Of a stretch of DNA of 45,398 bases, positions 25,996-34,133 are shown in pieces. The notes under the pieces are model-generated. The model saw only the letters and a program-made list of their open reading frames with translations, did not search any database and had not been told where the DNA came from. The position numbers and the translations under genes are program-made. The DNA is from an uncultured Pelagibacteraceae bacterium (GTDB lineage Bacteria; Pseudomonadota; Alphaproteobacteria; Pelagibacterales; Pelagibacteraceae), in the NCBI GenBank assembly GCA_902570545.1, contig CACFYO010000004.1, forward strand, positions 1 through 45,398, in the 5' to 3' direction. Each line of letters begins with the position of its first letter. Position 1 is the stretch's first letter.

Positions 25996-27230
25996 TAAAT
26001 TTGTTCTAAAGGATGATGAGACATTAATTCTAATCCATTTTCGCCAACTAAATATTGTTGTTCTAATTTCACTCCCTCATGACCTCCAACTTCGCCGATA
26101 TAACTTTCCAAGGTAATTGTCATATTTTTTTGAAATTTACCACTTCTTTCTCCACCATCAGTCGGATATCTAATTGCTGGCCACTCATCACATAAACCTA
26201 TTCCATGAAGCATAACTGAATATCTATTTCCATAATATTTTTCAGGAAGTATCCATGCCTTTTCAGTAAATTCTCTAAATGATACTCCATCTTTAATTAA
26301 TCTTGAATTATAGTCAATTTGCTCAACTGCTGTTAAATAAATTTTTTTTTGATGTTCATTAAATTTATTTCCACAAACAAAAGCTCTAGAAATATCTGCA
26401 CAATATCCATAAGGGCCTACCATGTCTGTATCAAAAGACACTATTTCACCATCTTGTATTATTTTATTACTACTTTCTTGCATCCAAGGATTAGTTCTAG
26501 AGCCCGAAGATAAAATTCTACATTCTATCCATTCTCCACCATTTTCAATGTTTGTTTTATGTAAAATAGACCATAGCTCATCCTCTGTAATTCCTGATTT
26601 CAAGTAATCTCTCATTTTAATTATTCCAATATCAGCAACATCTAAAGCTGCACGCATACATTTAATTTCTTCAGATGATTTAATAACTCTAGCCTGTTCA
26701 AGTATTTTTTTCGCTTCTAAAACTTGAATTCCTTTTTTATTAAGTTCATTTACGGCTGGACCATTAATTACATCAATTGCAATTTTTTTGCTTTTAAAAT
26801 AAGAGTTAGATAAATCATTTACTTCATTGACCCATTTTTTAAGTTGCGTTTCTGATTGGTCTCCATTGCTAAAATAATCCCAAGTAATTGCTGGTCTTAT
26901 TTCATCTATTAAATTAAGACCTTTAGATAATATTTCACAATTAAAATATTCATATAATATTGTTGGACCATCAACAGGGATAAAACAATATCTTGTAAGA
27001 TTATGCATATTATAAACACTCATATTTACAGTATCTAATGCATACCTTACATTTACTGGATCAAATAAAATACATGCCTCAATATTATTTTTCTTTAATT
27101 CATTTCTTACTCTGTCAAGTCTATAAGATCTAAGTTTGTCAAAATCTATTTCATCTTCTCTTAATCTTTTTTTTGAAATGTATTTCTTAATTGGTTGGTT
27201 TTCTGAAAGAATTTTTCTGTTAAACTTCAT
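25995..27230 (-). CDS. dddP: DddP-like DMSP lyase (M24 peptidase fold)
   Basis: A 411-residue M24-fold enzyme. It matches DddP rather than a generic aminopeptidase. Metal ligands Asp267, Asp269 and Asp279 (FDTDMVGPYGYCADISR), His342, Glu375 and Glu390 have the same spacing as Asp295, Asp297, Asp307, His371, Glu406 and Glu421 of Ruegeria DddP. Tyr337 and Asp348 in MLHGIGLCDEWP match DddP residues Tyr366 and Asp377, the latter the proposed catalytic base. FDPVNVRYALDTVNM and GGEWIECRILSSGSRTNPW also match. DddP cleaves DMSP to DMS and acrylate. The numbering of the reference enzyme is from memory, and a related creatinase-like function cannot be excluded. Confidence 0.68.
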   Translation of the reverse strand: MKFNRKILSENQPIKKYISKKRLREDEIDFDKLRSYRLDRVRNELKKNNIEACILFDPVNVRYALDTVNMSVYNMHNLTRYCFIPVDGPTILYEYFNCEILSKGLNLIDEIRPAITWDYFSNGDQSETQLKKWVNEVNDLSNSYFKSKKIAIDVINGPAVNELNKKGIQVLEAKKILEQARVIKSSEEIKCMRAALDVADIGIIKMRDYLKSGITEDELWSILHKTNIENGGEWIECRILSSGSRTNPWMQESSNKIIQDGEIVSFDTDMVGPYGYCADISRAFVCGNKFNEHQKKIYLTAVEQIDYNSRLIKDGVSFREFTEKAWILPEKYYGNRYSVMLHGIGLCDEWPAIRYPTDGGERSGKFQKNMTITLESYIGEVGGHEGVKLEQQYLVGENGLELMSHHPLEQI

Positions 27231-27232
27231 CC

Positions 27233-27673
27233 CTATAACATCTGAACACCAACTCCTGTTTTTGGATAGGTGTATAAATTATAATTTGCACAAAGTTCAT
27301 CTCCAGGTTTCAAATCTTTTATTGAAACCATAAAAAAATATTTTGCGTCTGGTTTCTCCCTTAAATTATAATACATGTTTTCTAAGTTATCATCATTTTT
27401 GTTAAACTTCTTTGCTTTTGCCGTAGGATCAATTGGATCACCAAATTTTAATGTAGGTAAAATATTTGATACCATTCTTTGAACTGTGGGATTATCGGAA
27501 TGATTATAAAAACCACCTAATGGTGTTCTGATATATTTATTTTCAAACTGTTCGTCTCTTATGTGAGTGATACCAATAAAAGTATTAGCTTTAATTTCTT
27601 TGGTTGCGAATAATCCCAAACCTTCAATTGGTGAACTTTTTATTGTTAATTCATCTGGTAAAGGTCTGTACAT
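27233..27673 (-). CDS. SET-domain protein
   Basis: A 146-residue single SET domain. Motifs are SSPIEGLGLFATKEIKANTFIG at the start, GGFYNHSDNPT for the NHS/AdoMet region, and LKPGDELCANYNLY for the C-terminal ELxxNY motif. Start ATG 27673 is chosen; the frame is open to 27712 but that would overlap the oxygenase gene and add no SET sequence. SET proteins methylate lysines using S-adenosylmethionine. Bacterial free-standing forms are little studied and a target is not evident. Post-SET cysteines are absent. It lies 14 bases after the Rieske oxygenase gene and 2 bases before the DddP-like gene. Confidence 0.82.
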   Translation of the reverse strand: MYRPLPDELTIKSSPIEGLGLFATKEIKANTFIGITHIRDEQFENKYIRTPLGGFYNHSDNPTVQRMVSNILPTLKFGDPIDPTAKAKKFNKNDDNLENMYYNLREKPDAKYFFMVSIKDLKPGDELCANYNLYTYPKTGVGVQML

Positions 27674-27687
27674 ATTTTTCGCACTTT

Positions 27688-28863
27688 CTAAACAATGTGA
27701 GTTGCCACCCACTTGTGAAATTGATGTGTTGGATTATCCATATCAGGAGAAAAATTTCCACCATTATATGCATGTGAGTTGCGGCCTAATTGCATTCTTT
27801 GAATTATACCTACATCTTCTTTTTGAATATCTTCCCACAATTTATGATTTTGTTTTCTTAATGATTTAAATTCTAATGATTTTGAGGCTTTTTCACCTAC
27901 ATAATATATTTCCATGTGCTCTAAAGTTTTTTTATGACTAAAAGGTTCTAACCAATATGCGTAGAAATGATCTTTGTGTATACCTAGCATAACATTAGGA
28001 AACAAAGCTACATACTCTGCAATATTTTCTTTTTCTTTGGGCCAGTTAGGAAAGCAAGGAAATTTTTTCTTACCTTTAAATTTTGGATTATATACAACTG
28101 TGCCTTGGCCTGCAAAGCGGTTTGGCAATCCTTGAATATGATAGTGATCTTCTATTTTTGAATAAGAATTTAAACCTGGATGAACCCATGGCAAATGGTA
28201 ACTTTCACAATAATTTTCAATTGCAAATTTCCAATTACATTTTGCATTTAATTTAAAATAACCAAAATCATTTGCATGATTAATTAATTTCCTATCTTTT
28301 ATTTTCCAAAATTTTGCCCACCTATCACTTAAGGGTTTAATATATTTTTCAAATGGAATTTCGTTGTTGCTGATATTAATAAAAATTAAATCTAACCAAA
28401 CATATGATCTTATTTCTTTTAATTTGTTTTTATCTTTTTTAAATTTCGGGCTACTATGTTGGTTCATCCCACCTATATGAGGTGTTGCAATTAGCTTTCC
28501 ATCTGATGTGTATGACCATGAATGATAAGGACATCTAATAACATTTCTAATATTGCCTTTTTTGTTTACTAGCTTTACTCCTCTATGACTACAGACGTTA
28601 TGAAAAACTTTTATCTGATTTTTTTTATTCCTTACTAAAAATAATGGCAGTCCTAACAAGTTAAATGGTTTTACATCGCCGATATTTGGCAAAGAACTTG
28701 CTACTCCTATTACGGTCCATTTATTTTCAAATATTTTCTCTCTTTCTATTAAAGTATAATCTTTACTTGTATAACATTCGTTAGGAAGTCCATGTGCTTT
28801 AGAAATTGGTCTCTTAACTATATCTAATTTTTTTTTATCTATAATTTTATAAATTGCTGACAT
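27688..28863 (-). CDS. Rieske oxygenase, quaternary-amine type (GbcA/CntA-like)
   Basis: A 391-residue ring-hydroxylating-oxygenase alpha subunit. Rieske ligands are Cys91, His93, Cys111 and His114 (CSHRG, CPYHSW). The mononuclear iron site is ENYCESYHLPWVHPG with His223 and His228. The residue bridging the two metal centres is Glu220, where aromatic dioxygenases have Asp; the same E-x2-H-x4-H spacing occurs in carnitine monooxygenase CntA, with glycine betaine monooxygenase GbcA in the same group. It may therefore remove a methyl from a betaine as formaldehyde. No reductase partner (GbcB/CntB) is visible in the window. Neighbours are a methyltransferase and dimethylglycine dehydrogenase copy 3. 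Confidence 0.82.
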   Translation of the reverse strand: MSAIYKIIDKKKLDIVKRPISKAHGLPNECYTSKDYTLIEREKIFENKWTVIGVASSLPNIGDVKPFNLLGLPLFLVRNKKNQIKVFHNVCSHRGVKLVNKKGNIRNVIRCPYHSWSYTSDGKLIATPHIGGMNQHSSPKFKKDKNKLKEIRSYVWLDLIFINISNNEIPFEKYIKPLSDRWAKFWKIKDRKLINHANDFGYFKLNAKCNWKFAIENYCESYHLPWVHPGLNSYSKIEDHYHIQGLPNRFAGQGTVVYNPKFKGKKKFPCFPNWPKEKENIAEYVALFPNVMLGIHKDHFYAYWLEPFSHKKTLEHMEIYYVGEKASKSLEFKSLRKQNHKLWEDIQKEDVGIIQRMQLGRNSHAYNGGNFSPDMDNPTHQFHKWVATHIV

Positions 28864-28864
28864 T

Positions 28865-29494
28865 TTATTTTGTCACTTCATATAGACCAAGCCATGCATT
28901 TACATCTTTACTAGCAATATAATCAGATTTAAAAAACTCTATTTCTTTCCATTTATTTTCATTTTTTAATTGTTTAATTTTTTTATCAAATCCATATTCC
29001 TCATATATTCCCTCGTTAATAGTGAAACAAATTAGACCTTTATTTTTAGTAATTCTAATAAACTCATCTAACGCAGGTGGTTTTACATGTCCAAAAGTAA
29101 ATGTGCCCACACACATTAAAGCATCATATTGATCATCCTTTTCATTTATTGGTTTATTTAAATCAACTTTATCTAATTTTTTATAAAGATTGTTTGGAAC
29201 TAAATCTAAAAGTTTTTGGGATAGATCGGCGCCAAAAAAATTAGTGAAACCATAATTTCTTAATTCAACACCAACCAATCCAGTTCCACATCCAGCATCA
29301 TAAATATTAATATCTTTTTCTTTTTGATATTTGTTGAAAACTTCTACTGTTTCCTTTGGACCAGTATAATTCCATTCAACCATATCTTTATCATATTTAT
29401 TGTCTAGACCCCATTCGTCATAAAAATCCATGACCTCTTTTGTTTCTTTTAATTTATAAATTGGAACTTTGTTACCTACATCCTTTTGGGCCAT
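28865..29494 (-). CDS. SAM-dependent methyltransferase
   Basis: A 209-residue class I methyltransferase. The AdoMet motif I is IYDAGCGTGLVGVEL, then FFGADLSQKLL, and the MCVGTFTFGHVKPPALDEF segment like Williams-Beuren-region (METTL27-like) methyltransferases. The substrate is not clear. It lies between dehydrogenase copy 3 (one shared base) and the Rieske oxygenase (1 base gap), so a small amine or osmolyte is possible. The N-terminus KEVMDFYDEWGLDNKYDKDMVEWNY is typical of this group and supports the start. Confidence 0.82.
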   Translation of the reverse strand: MAQKDVGNKVPIYKLKETKEVMDFYDEWGLDNKYDKDMVEWNYTGPKETVEVFNKYQKEKDINIYDAGCGTGLVGVELRNYGFTNFFGADLSQKLLDLVPNNLYKKLDKVDLNKPINEKDDQYDALMCVGTFTFGHVKPPALDEFIRITKNKGLICFTINEGIYEEYGFDKKIKQLKNENKWKEIEFFKSDYIASKDVNAWLGLYEVTK

Positions 29495-31899
29495 TACCCT
29501 CTCATTTTTTCTCCACTTGGATCATAAAGTGGTTCTTTGATAATTGAACAATTGAATAAATCACCATTAATTTCTACTTGTATTCCATCTTCAGATGATA
29601 AATTTTTTTGATCTAGATATGAAAAAGCAACACTTTTATTTACAAAATGAGCAAATCCACCAGAAGTTATATACCCAATGCTATTATCTCCCTTCATTAC
29701 TGCTTCATTGTTTGTGACATCTATGTCGTTTGTTTGAATTATTAAAGGAACTAATCTACTCAAACTATTGTCTTGTTTAGCTTTTTCTTTACCAATAAAT
29801 TCTTTGTTCCAATTAATGAAACTATCTAATCCAGTTTCTTTAGCAGTAAAATCAGGTCGATAGTCTAAAGTCCACGCGCCCCAATTTTTCTCTAGTCTCA
29901 TAGACATTAAAGCTCTTCCACCAAAAGGTTTAATACCAAATTCTTTTCCCGCCTCCATTAACTCCTCATAAAGTTTAATTTGGAAATGTGGCGCAACATA
30001 TATTTCATAACCAAGTTCACCCGTGAATGAAATTCGGTTTATAATTGCTGGAACACCTCCAACAAACATTCTTCTTGAATCTCTAAATCTAAATTTTTCA
30101 TTAGATACATCATCCCTTACTATTTTTTCTAAAACTTTTCTCGAATTAGGTCCTGCTATAGATATCCCGTGAAATTCATCAGATCTATTTTTATATTCAA
30201 CACTAAATTTATCTAAATGACTTTCAAACCAACGTCTGTGCATTTCTTGAGCTGCACCTGAACCAAAAACCATAAATTCATTTTCATCAAGGCATGAAAC
30301 TGTAAGATCGCCACATAATTTTCCTCTATAGGATAACATTGGAGATAACGATATTCTTCCAGGGTTTGGAATTTTACCTGCCATAATATGATCTAAAAAT
30401 TTTCTTGCATCTTTTCCTTTAAATTGATGTTTTGAAAAATTAGCAACTTCAATAAAGCCGACATTTTCTCTTACATTAATGACTTCTTTGGAGACATAAT
30501 TATGCGATCTAGATCTTTTTATAGTTGGCTCTTCGTATGCATCTTTTTTATCATTTGCAAACCACAAAACATTTTCTAAACCAAAGCTGTCTCCCATAAC
30601 TGCACCTTGATCTACAAACCGGTCATAAAGAGCTGTTGTTTTTTGTTTTCTTCCTTTTGGTAAAGTTTCATTTGGAAATGTCATAATAAATCTTCGTTCA
30701 TAATTTTCAGAAGATTTAATTGTTCCGTATTGAGGTGATGCATAATCTCCAAATCTTGCAACATCCATTGCCCAAACATCTATTGATGGTTCTCCGTCAA
30801 TTATCCATTCAGCAATGCATTTTCCAACTCCACCTCCTTGACAAAAACCAGCCATTACACCCACTGCTACCCAATAATTTTTCATTCCGGGAACAGGACC
30901 AATTAATGGTGATCCATCAGGTCCAAAAGTAAAAGGCCCATTTACAATATTTTTAATTCCTGCTTTTTCTAACGCTGGCATTCTTTCAAAACCTATTGCT
31001 AATCTATCTTGAATATTATCTAGTTTTGGTTCTAATAACTCATGACCAAAATTCATAGGTGTTCCTTCAACCTTCCATGGTGTTGATTTTGGTTCATAAG
31101 TTCCAAGAAGCATTCCTTTTCCTTCTTGTCTAAAATAAATGTTACCTTCAAAATCAGTTCCAATAGGAATTCTTTGATCACCCATTGCTTCAATTTCTGG
31201 AATAGCTTCAGTGATTAAGTAGTGATGCTCCATTGGTTGAACTGGTAGATTAATTCCTGCAAGCTGTCCAACTTCTCTTGCCCATAAACCTCCAGCGTTT
31301 ATAACTATTTCAGCTTTTATATTGCCCTTGTCAGTTATCACATCCCAACTTCCATCCTCTTTTTGTTTTGTGTCTTTTACAACTGTATGTGTATAATATT
31401 TTCCACCATGAACTTTTGCTGCTTTAGCAAAAGCATAAGTTACACCTGATGGATCTACTTCCCCATCAATAGGGTCCCATAATGCCAGAAGGTATCTTGA
31501 TGGATCAATTAAAGGATTTTTCTTTTTTACTTCCTCTAAAGAAACAAACTCTTGGTCAAGACCCATATATCTTGCTTTAGACCTCTCTCTTTTTAAATAA
31601 TCCGCCCAAACATCATTTGAAGCCAAATAAAATCCCCCACTTGGTTTGAATCCAACTGAATGGCCAGACTCTTTTTCAATTTCTTTGTACAATCCGATTG
31701 TATAAGCCATCATTCTAGAAATATTTGGATCAGATGAAATCACGTGTACATTTCCAGCTGCATGCCAAGAGGATCCAGATGTGAGTTCATTTCTTTCAAG
31801 AAGAATACAATCTTTTAAACCAAACTTTGATAAATGATAAAGAATGGAACAGCCTACTACACCACCACCTATGATGACTACTTTTGCATGATTTTGCAT
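29494..31899 (-). CDS. Dimethylglycine/sarcosine dehydrogenase-like FAD-GcvT protein, copy 3
   Basis: This 801-residue FAD plus GcvT fusion has VVIIGGGVVG at the start and His46 in SGSSWHAAGN as predicted covalent-FAD residue. The folate-domain loop reads SYRGKLCGDLTV, with Asp at the catalytic position. It lies 1 base after the bhmT stop. BhmT turns glycine betaine into dimethylglycine, so this copy is the best candidate for the dimethylglycine dehydrogenase of the pathway, making sarcosine and methylene-tetrahydrofolate. Electrons would go to the ETF encoded about 10 kb further along the same strand. The paralogs cannot be assigned to substrates by sequence alone. Confidence 0.9.
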   Translation of the reverse strand: MQNHAKVVIIGGGVVGCSILYHLSKFGLKDCILLERNELTSGSSWHAAGNVHVISSDPNISRMMAYTIGLYKEIEKESGHSVGFKPSGGFYLASNDVWADYLKRERSKARYMGLDQEFVSLEEVKKKNPLIDPSRYLLALWDPIDGEVDPSGVTYAFAKAAKVHGGKYYTHTVVKDTKQKEDGSWDVITDKGNIKAEIVINAGGLWAREVGQLAGINLPVQPMEHHYLITEAIPEIEAMGDQRIPIGTDFEGNIYFRQEGKGMLLGTYEPKSTPWKVEGTPMNFGHELLEPKLDNIQDRLAIGFERMPALEKAGIKNIVNGPFTFGPDGSPLIGPVPGMKNYWVAVGVMAGFCQGGGVGKCIAEWIIDGEPSIDVWAMDVARFGDYASPQYGTIKSSENYERRFIMTFPNETLPKGRKQKTTALYDRFVDQGAVMGDSFGLENVLWFANDKKDAYEEPTIKRSRSHNYVSKEVINVRENVGFIEVANFSKHQFKGKDARKFLDHIMAGKIPNPGRISLSPMLSYRGKLCGDLTVSCLDENEFMVFGSGAAQEMHRRWFESHLDKFSVEYKNRSDEFHGISIAGPNSRKVLEKIVRDDVSNEKFRFRDSRRMFVGGVPAIINRISFTGELGYEIYVAPHFQIKLYEELMEAGKEFGIKPFGGRALMSMRLEKNWGAWTLDYRPDFTAKETGLDSFINWNKEFIGKEKAKQDNSLSRLVPLIIQTNDIDVTNNEAVMKGDNSIGYITSGGFAHFVNKSVAFSYLDQKNLSSEDGIQVEINGDLFNCSIIKEPLYDPSGEKMRG

Positions 31900-31900
31900 G

Positions 31901-32941
31901 TTAGTATTTTATTTCTTTATTTACGTCTTTCAATGTCTTGTCTGTCCCATGGTGAAAATGTTTAGTCATATCTGGCATGTACTTCATGGCAATTGGTTTT
32001 TTACCAACTGCAACAGCCATTTCTCTAACATGATGAGCTTCAGCACCACAACAAATACCGATTAAATTAATTTTTTCTTTAAGACATTCTTTTGCAAATT
32101 CAGCCATTTCAAATCTGTTACAATATAAATTATCTAGAGCAACAGGGAATGCATTTCCTCCAGGAATGCAGTCACATCCGTGATCTGTTTGATTCAAAAA
32201 TCCTGGTTCTTCCTCTGTTGTTCTATATGGAACAGGAAGACCCGCAACATGACAGGAAACTTTTTTTCTTATTTTTTTTAAAAGTTTCATGGTCATTTCT
32301 GGGCCTCTGTAACAATTCAAACCAACAACATCTGCGCCAAGATCTTCTATTATTTTACATGCATCTTCAGCAGTGTGGCCATCTCTTGTCAAATCACCAC
32401 GAGGTATTGCATAATTTGCAACTGCAATTAATCCTTCGTCTTTGATAGCCTTGAGAGCAATTTTCATTTCATCTACCCAATTAATTGTTTCTGCAACTAC
32501 AAAATCAACTCCAGCCTCTTTTGCCCAGAGTACTTGCTCCTCGTACATTTTTTGACATTCTTTGAAGGAGTTTTTATCATTTGGATCAAAAATGTTTGTA
32601 TTAGCAACATCTCCACAAACCATTAAGTCTAAATCTTTAAATTCTTTCGCAGCATCCTTTGCAATTTTAAGTGCATTTTTTTGCATCGGCTCTAGCAAAT
32701 GTTCTTTTCCAATAATTCTTAATTTCTCTCTATGTCCATAATAGGTGAAAGCTTGAACAATATCTGAACCAGCTCTAATAAATTCTCTATGTAATTGTGT
32801 AACTACATCTGGATGCTCTAAAACTACTTCTGGCACAAATGGACCTGCAGAAAGATATCCTCTCCTTTCCATCGCAAATAAATATCCCTCTGCGAATATA
32901 ACGGGACCCTCATCTAATCTTGATAATAAATTTTTATTCAT
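31901..32941 (-). CDS. bhmT: Betaine-homocysteine S-methyltransferase
   Basis: A 346-residue homocysteine S-methyltransferase domain protein. Zinc ligands are Cys210 in VGLNC and the pair Cys297-Cys298 in GICCGAE. The segment EHPDVVTQLHREFIRAG and the FTYYG that follows closely resemble animal BHMT, supporting betaine rather than S-methylmethionine as donor. It transfers a methyl from glycine betaine to homocysteine, giving methionine and dimethylglycine. It starts the long minus-strand run and is divergent from proX, the betaine-binding protein, which gives strong context. No cobalamin domain is present, so it is not MetH. Confidence 0.93.
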   Translation of the reverse strand: MNKNLLSRLDEGPVIFAEGYLFAMERRGYLSAGPFVPEVVLEHPDVVTQLHREFIRAGSDIVQAFTYYGHREKLRIIGKEHLLEPMQKNALKIAKDAAKEFKDLDLMVCGDVANTNIFDPNDKNSFKECQKMYEEQVLWAKEAGVDFVVAETINWVDEMKIALKAIKDEGLIAVANYAIPRGDLTRDGHTAEDACKIIEDLGADVVGLNCYRGPEMTMKLLKKIRKKVSCHVAGLPVPYRTTEEEPGFLNQTDHGCDCIPGGNAFPVALDNLYCNRFEMAEFAKECLKEKINLIGICCGAEAHHVREMAVAVGKKPIAMKYMPDMTKHFHHGTDKTLKDVNKEIKY

Positions 32942-33004
32942 ATTTATTTAATAATTTATTTCTAAATAAAGAGAGTTTAAAGACAATTTTAACACAACTC
33001 AAAG

Positions 33005-33021
33005 TTGAAACTAGTTTGCAA
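33005..33021. promoter_or_regulatory. Candidate operator between bhmT and proX
   Basis: AAACTAGTTT (33008-33017) is a perfect 10-base palindrome flanked by TTG and GCAA, so the 17-base site TTGAAACTAGTTTGCAA is symmetric apart from one base. It sits about 28 bases upstream of the proX -10 element, within the divergent intergenic region. It may bind a regulator of the betaine genes, but this is only a pattern match in AT-rich DNA. Confidence 0.3.
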
Positions 33022-33048
33022 TTTTTCCATCTATATGTTCTGATGATT

Positions 33049-33068
33049 TATAATTAATTAATTAGGAG
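33049..33068 (+). promoter_or_regulatory. proX -10 element and ribosome binding site
   Basis: TATAAT (33049-33054) is an exact -10 consensus. It is followed by AGGAG (33064-33068), a strong ribosome binding site 6 bases before the proX ATG. Few genes in this window have so clear a Shine-Dalgarno sequence. No good -35 is seen at the usual spacing. The leader would be about 14 bases long, leaving no room for a riboswitch. Confidence 0.55.
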
Positions 33069-33074
33069 ATAATA

Positions 33075-34085
33075 ATGAAATTAAAAAGAATCTTACTTTC
33101 TGCATTATTTGTTTTAGGCGTTACATCTTTCGGTAATGTTGCTAATGCAAAATGTGGAGACATTAGTATTGCTAATATGAACTGGGCTTCTGCAAACTTC
33201 ATGGCTGAAGTTGACAAAATCATATTAGAAGAAGGTTATGGATGTAATGTTGAGCTTGTGCCTGGTGCAACTCAGCCAACTTTTGCATCTATGCAAGAAA
33301 AAGGTGAACCAGATGTAGCCCCAGAATTTTGGGCTAACGCTGCAATCATTGCTTTAAATAAAGCAGTTGATGAAGGAAGAATGCACTCACTTAATAAAGC
33401 ACCTATTACTGGTTTAGGTGAAGGATGGTGGGTGTTACCTGCTACTTTAGAAAAACATCCTGAACTTACAACTGCTGAAGCAATTTTGGCAAGACCGGAT
33501 CTATTTCCTCATCCAGAGGATCCATCAAAAGGTGGGTTTCATATTTGTCCTCCAGGATGGAACTGTGAACTAAGTAATAGAAATCTTTACAAAGCTTTTG
33601 ACATGGAAGCAAAAGGTTGGGCTATTGTTGAAACAGGTTCTGCTGCAGGATTAGATGGATCAATTGCTAAAGCTGCTGAAAGAGGTGAAAACTGGTTTGG
33701 TTACTATTGGTCACCAACAGCTATCATTGGTAAATATGATATGAGAGCTGTGGACATGGGAGCTTGGGGTGGAAAAGATAACTGGGATAAATGTATAGTT
33801 TTACCAGAACAAGAATGTGGAGACCCTAAAGCAACTTCATGGACAAAATCTGAAGTTTACACAATCGTAACTGACAATTTCAAAAATACAGCTGGAAGTG
33901 CTGGTATGGATTATTTCAAAAAAAGAACTTATCCAGGTCCAGTAATGAACAGTATGTTAGTTTGGATGGGTGAAAACCAAGCAGAGGGTGCTGATGCTGC
34001 AATTGAATTCCTAACAAACCAAGAAGATGTTTGGTCTAAGTGGGTTTCAAGTGAAGCTGCTGCAAAAATAAAAAAAGCACTATAA
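33075..34085 (+). CDS. proX: Glycine betaine ABC transporter, binding protein
   Basis: A 336-residue periplasmic binding protein with a signal peptide at about residues 1-25 ending ANA. It matches the OpuAC/ProX family: SIANMNWASANFMAEV, the GYGCNVELVPGATQPTFASM pattern, EFWAN, and a Trp-rich C-terminal half (GWAIVETGSAAGL, ENWFGYYWSPTA). Trp residues of this kind form the aromatic cage for trimethylammonium or sulfonium groups. It likely binds glycine betaine, and may also bind DMSP or proline betaine. Placed divergently from bhmT, it links uptake with use. A hairpin follows the gene, as expected for a binding protein made in excess over the permease. Confidence 0.93.
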   Translation: MKLKRILLSALFVLGVTSFGNVANAKCGDISIANMNWASANFMAEVDKIILEEGYGCNVELVPGATQPTFASMQEKGEPDVAPEFWANAAIIALNKAVDEGRMHSLNKAPITGLGEGWWVLPATLEKHPELTTAEAILARPDLFPHPEDPSKGGFHICPPGWNCELSNRNLYKAFDMEAKGWAIVETGSAAGLDGSIAKAAERGENWFGYYWSPTAIIGKYDMRAVDMGAWGGKDNWDKCIVLPEQECGDPKATSWTKSEVYTIVTDNFKNTAGSAGMDYFKKRTYPGPVMNSMLVWMGENQAEGADAAIEFLTNQEDVWSKWVSSEAAAKIKKAL

Positions 34086-34099
34086 TTAGTGTAAATATT

Positions 34100-34126
34100 A
34101 CTGAACCCGTTTATAACGGGTTCAGT
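34100..34126 (+). terminator. Hairpin between proX and proW
   Basis: A perfect 12-base inverted repeat, ACTGAACCCGTT and AACGGGTTCAGT, has a 3-base loop and lies 7 bases before the proW ATG. It is followed by TAAAAAA, not a T-run, so it is more likely a message-stabilising or processing hairpin than a full terminator. It parallels the hairpin after fbpA. Confidence 0.65.
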
Positions 34127-34133
34127 TAAAAAA

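Noticed and set aside
27674..27712. Longer start for the SET protein
   Set aside because: It would overlap the Rieske gene and adds no part of the SET domain.
32942..33074. Glycine or other riboswitch upstream of proX
   Set aside because: The -10 element lies so close to the start that the leader is about 14 bases, too short for a riboswitch. No conserved riboswitch motif is readable on either strand.
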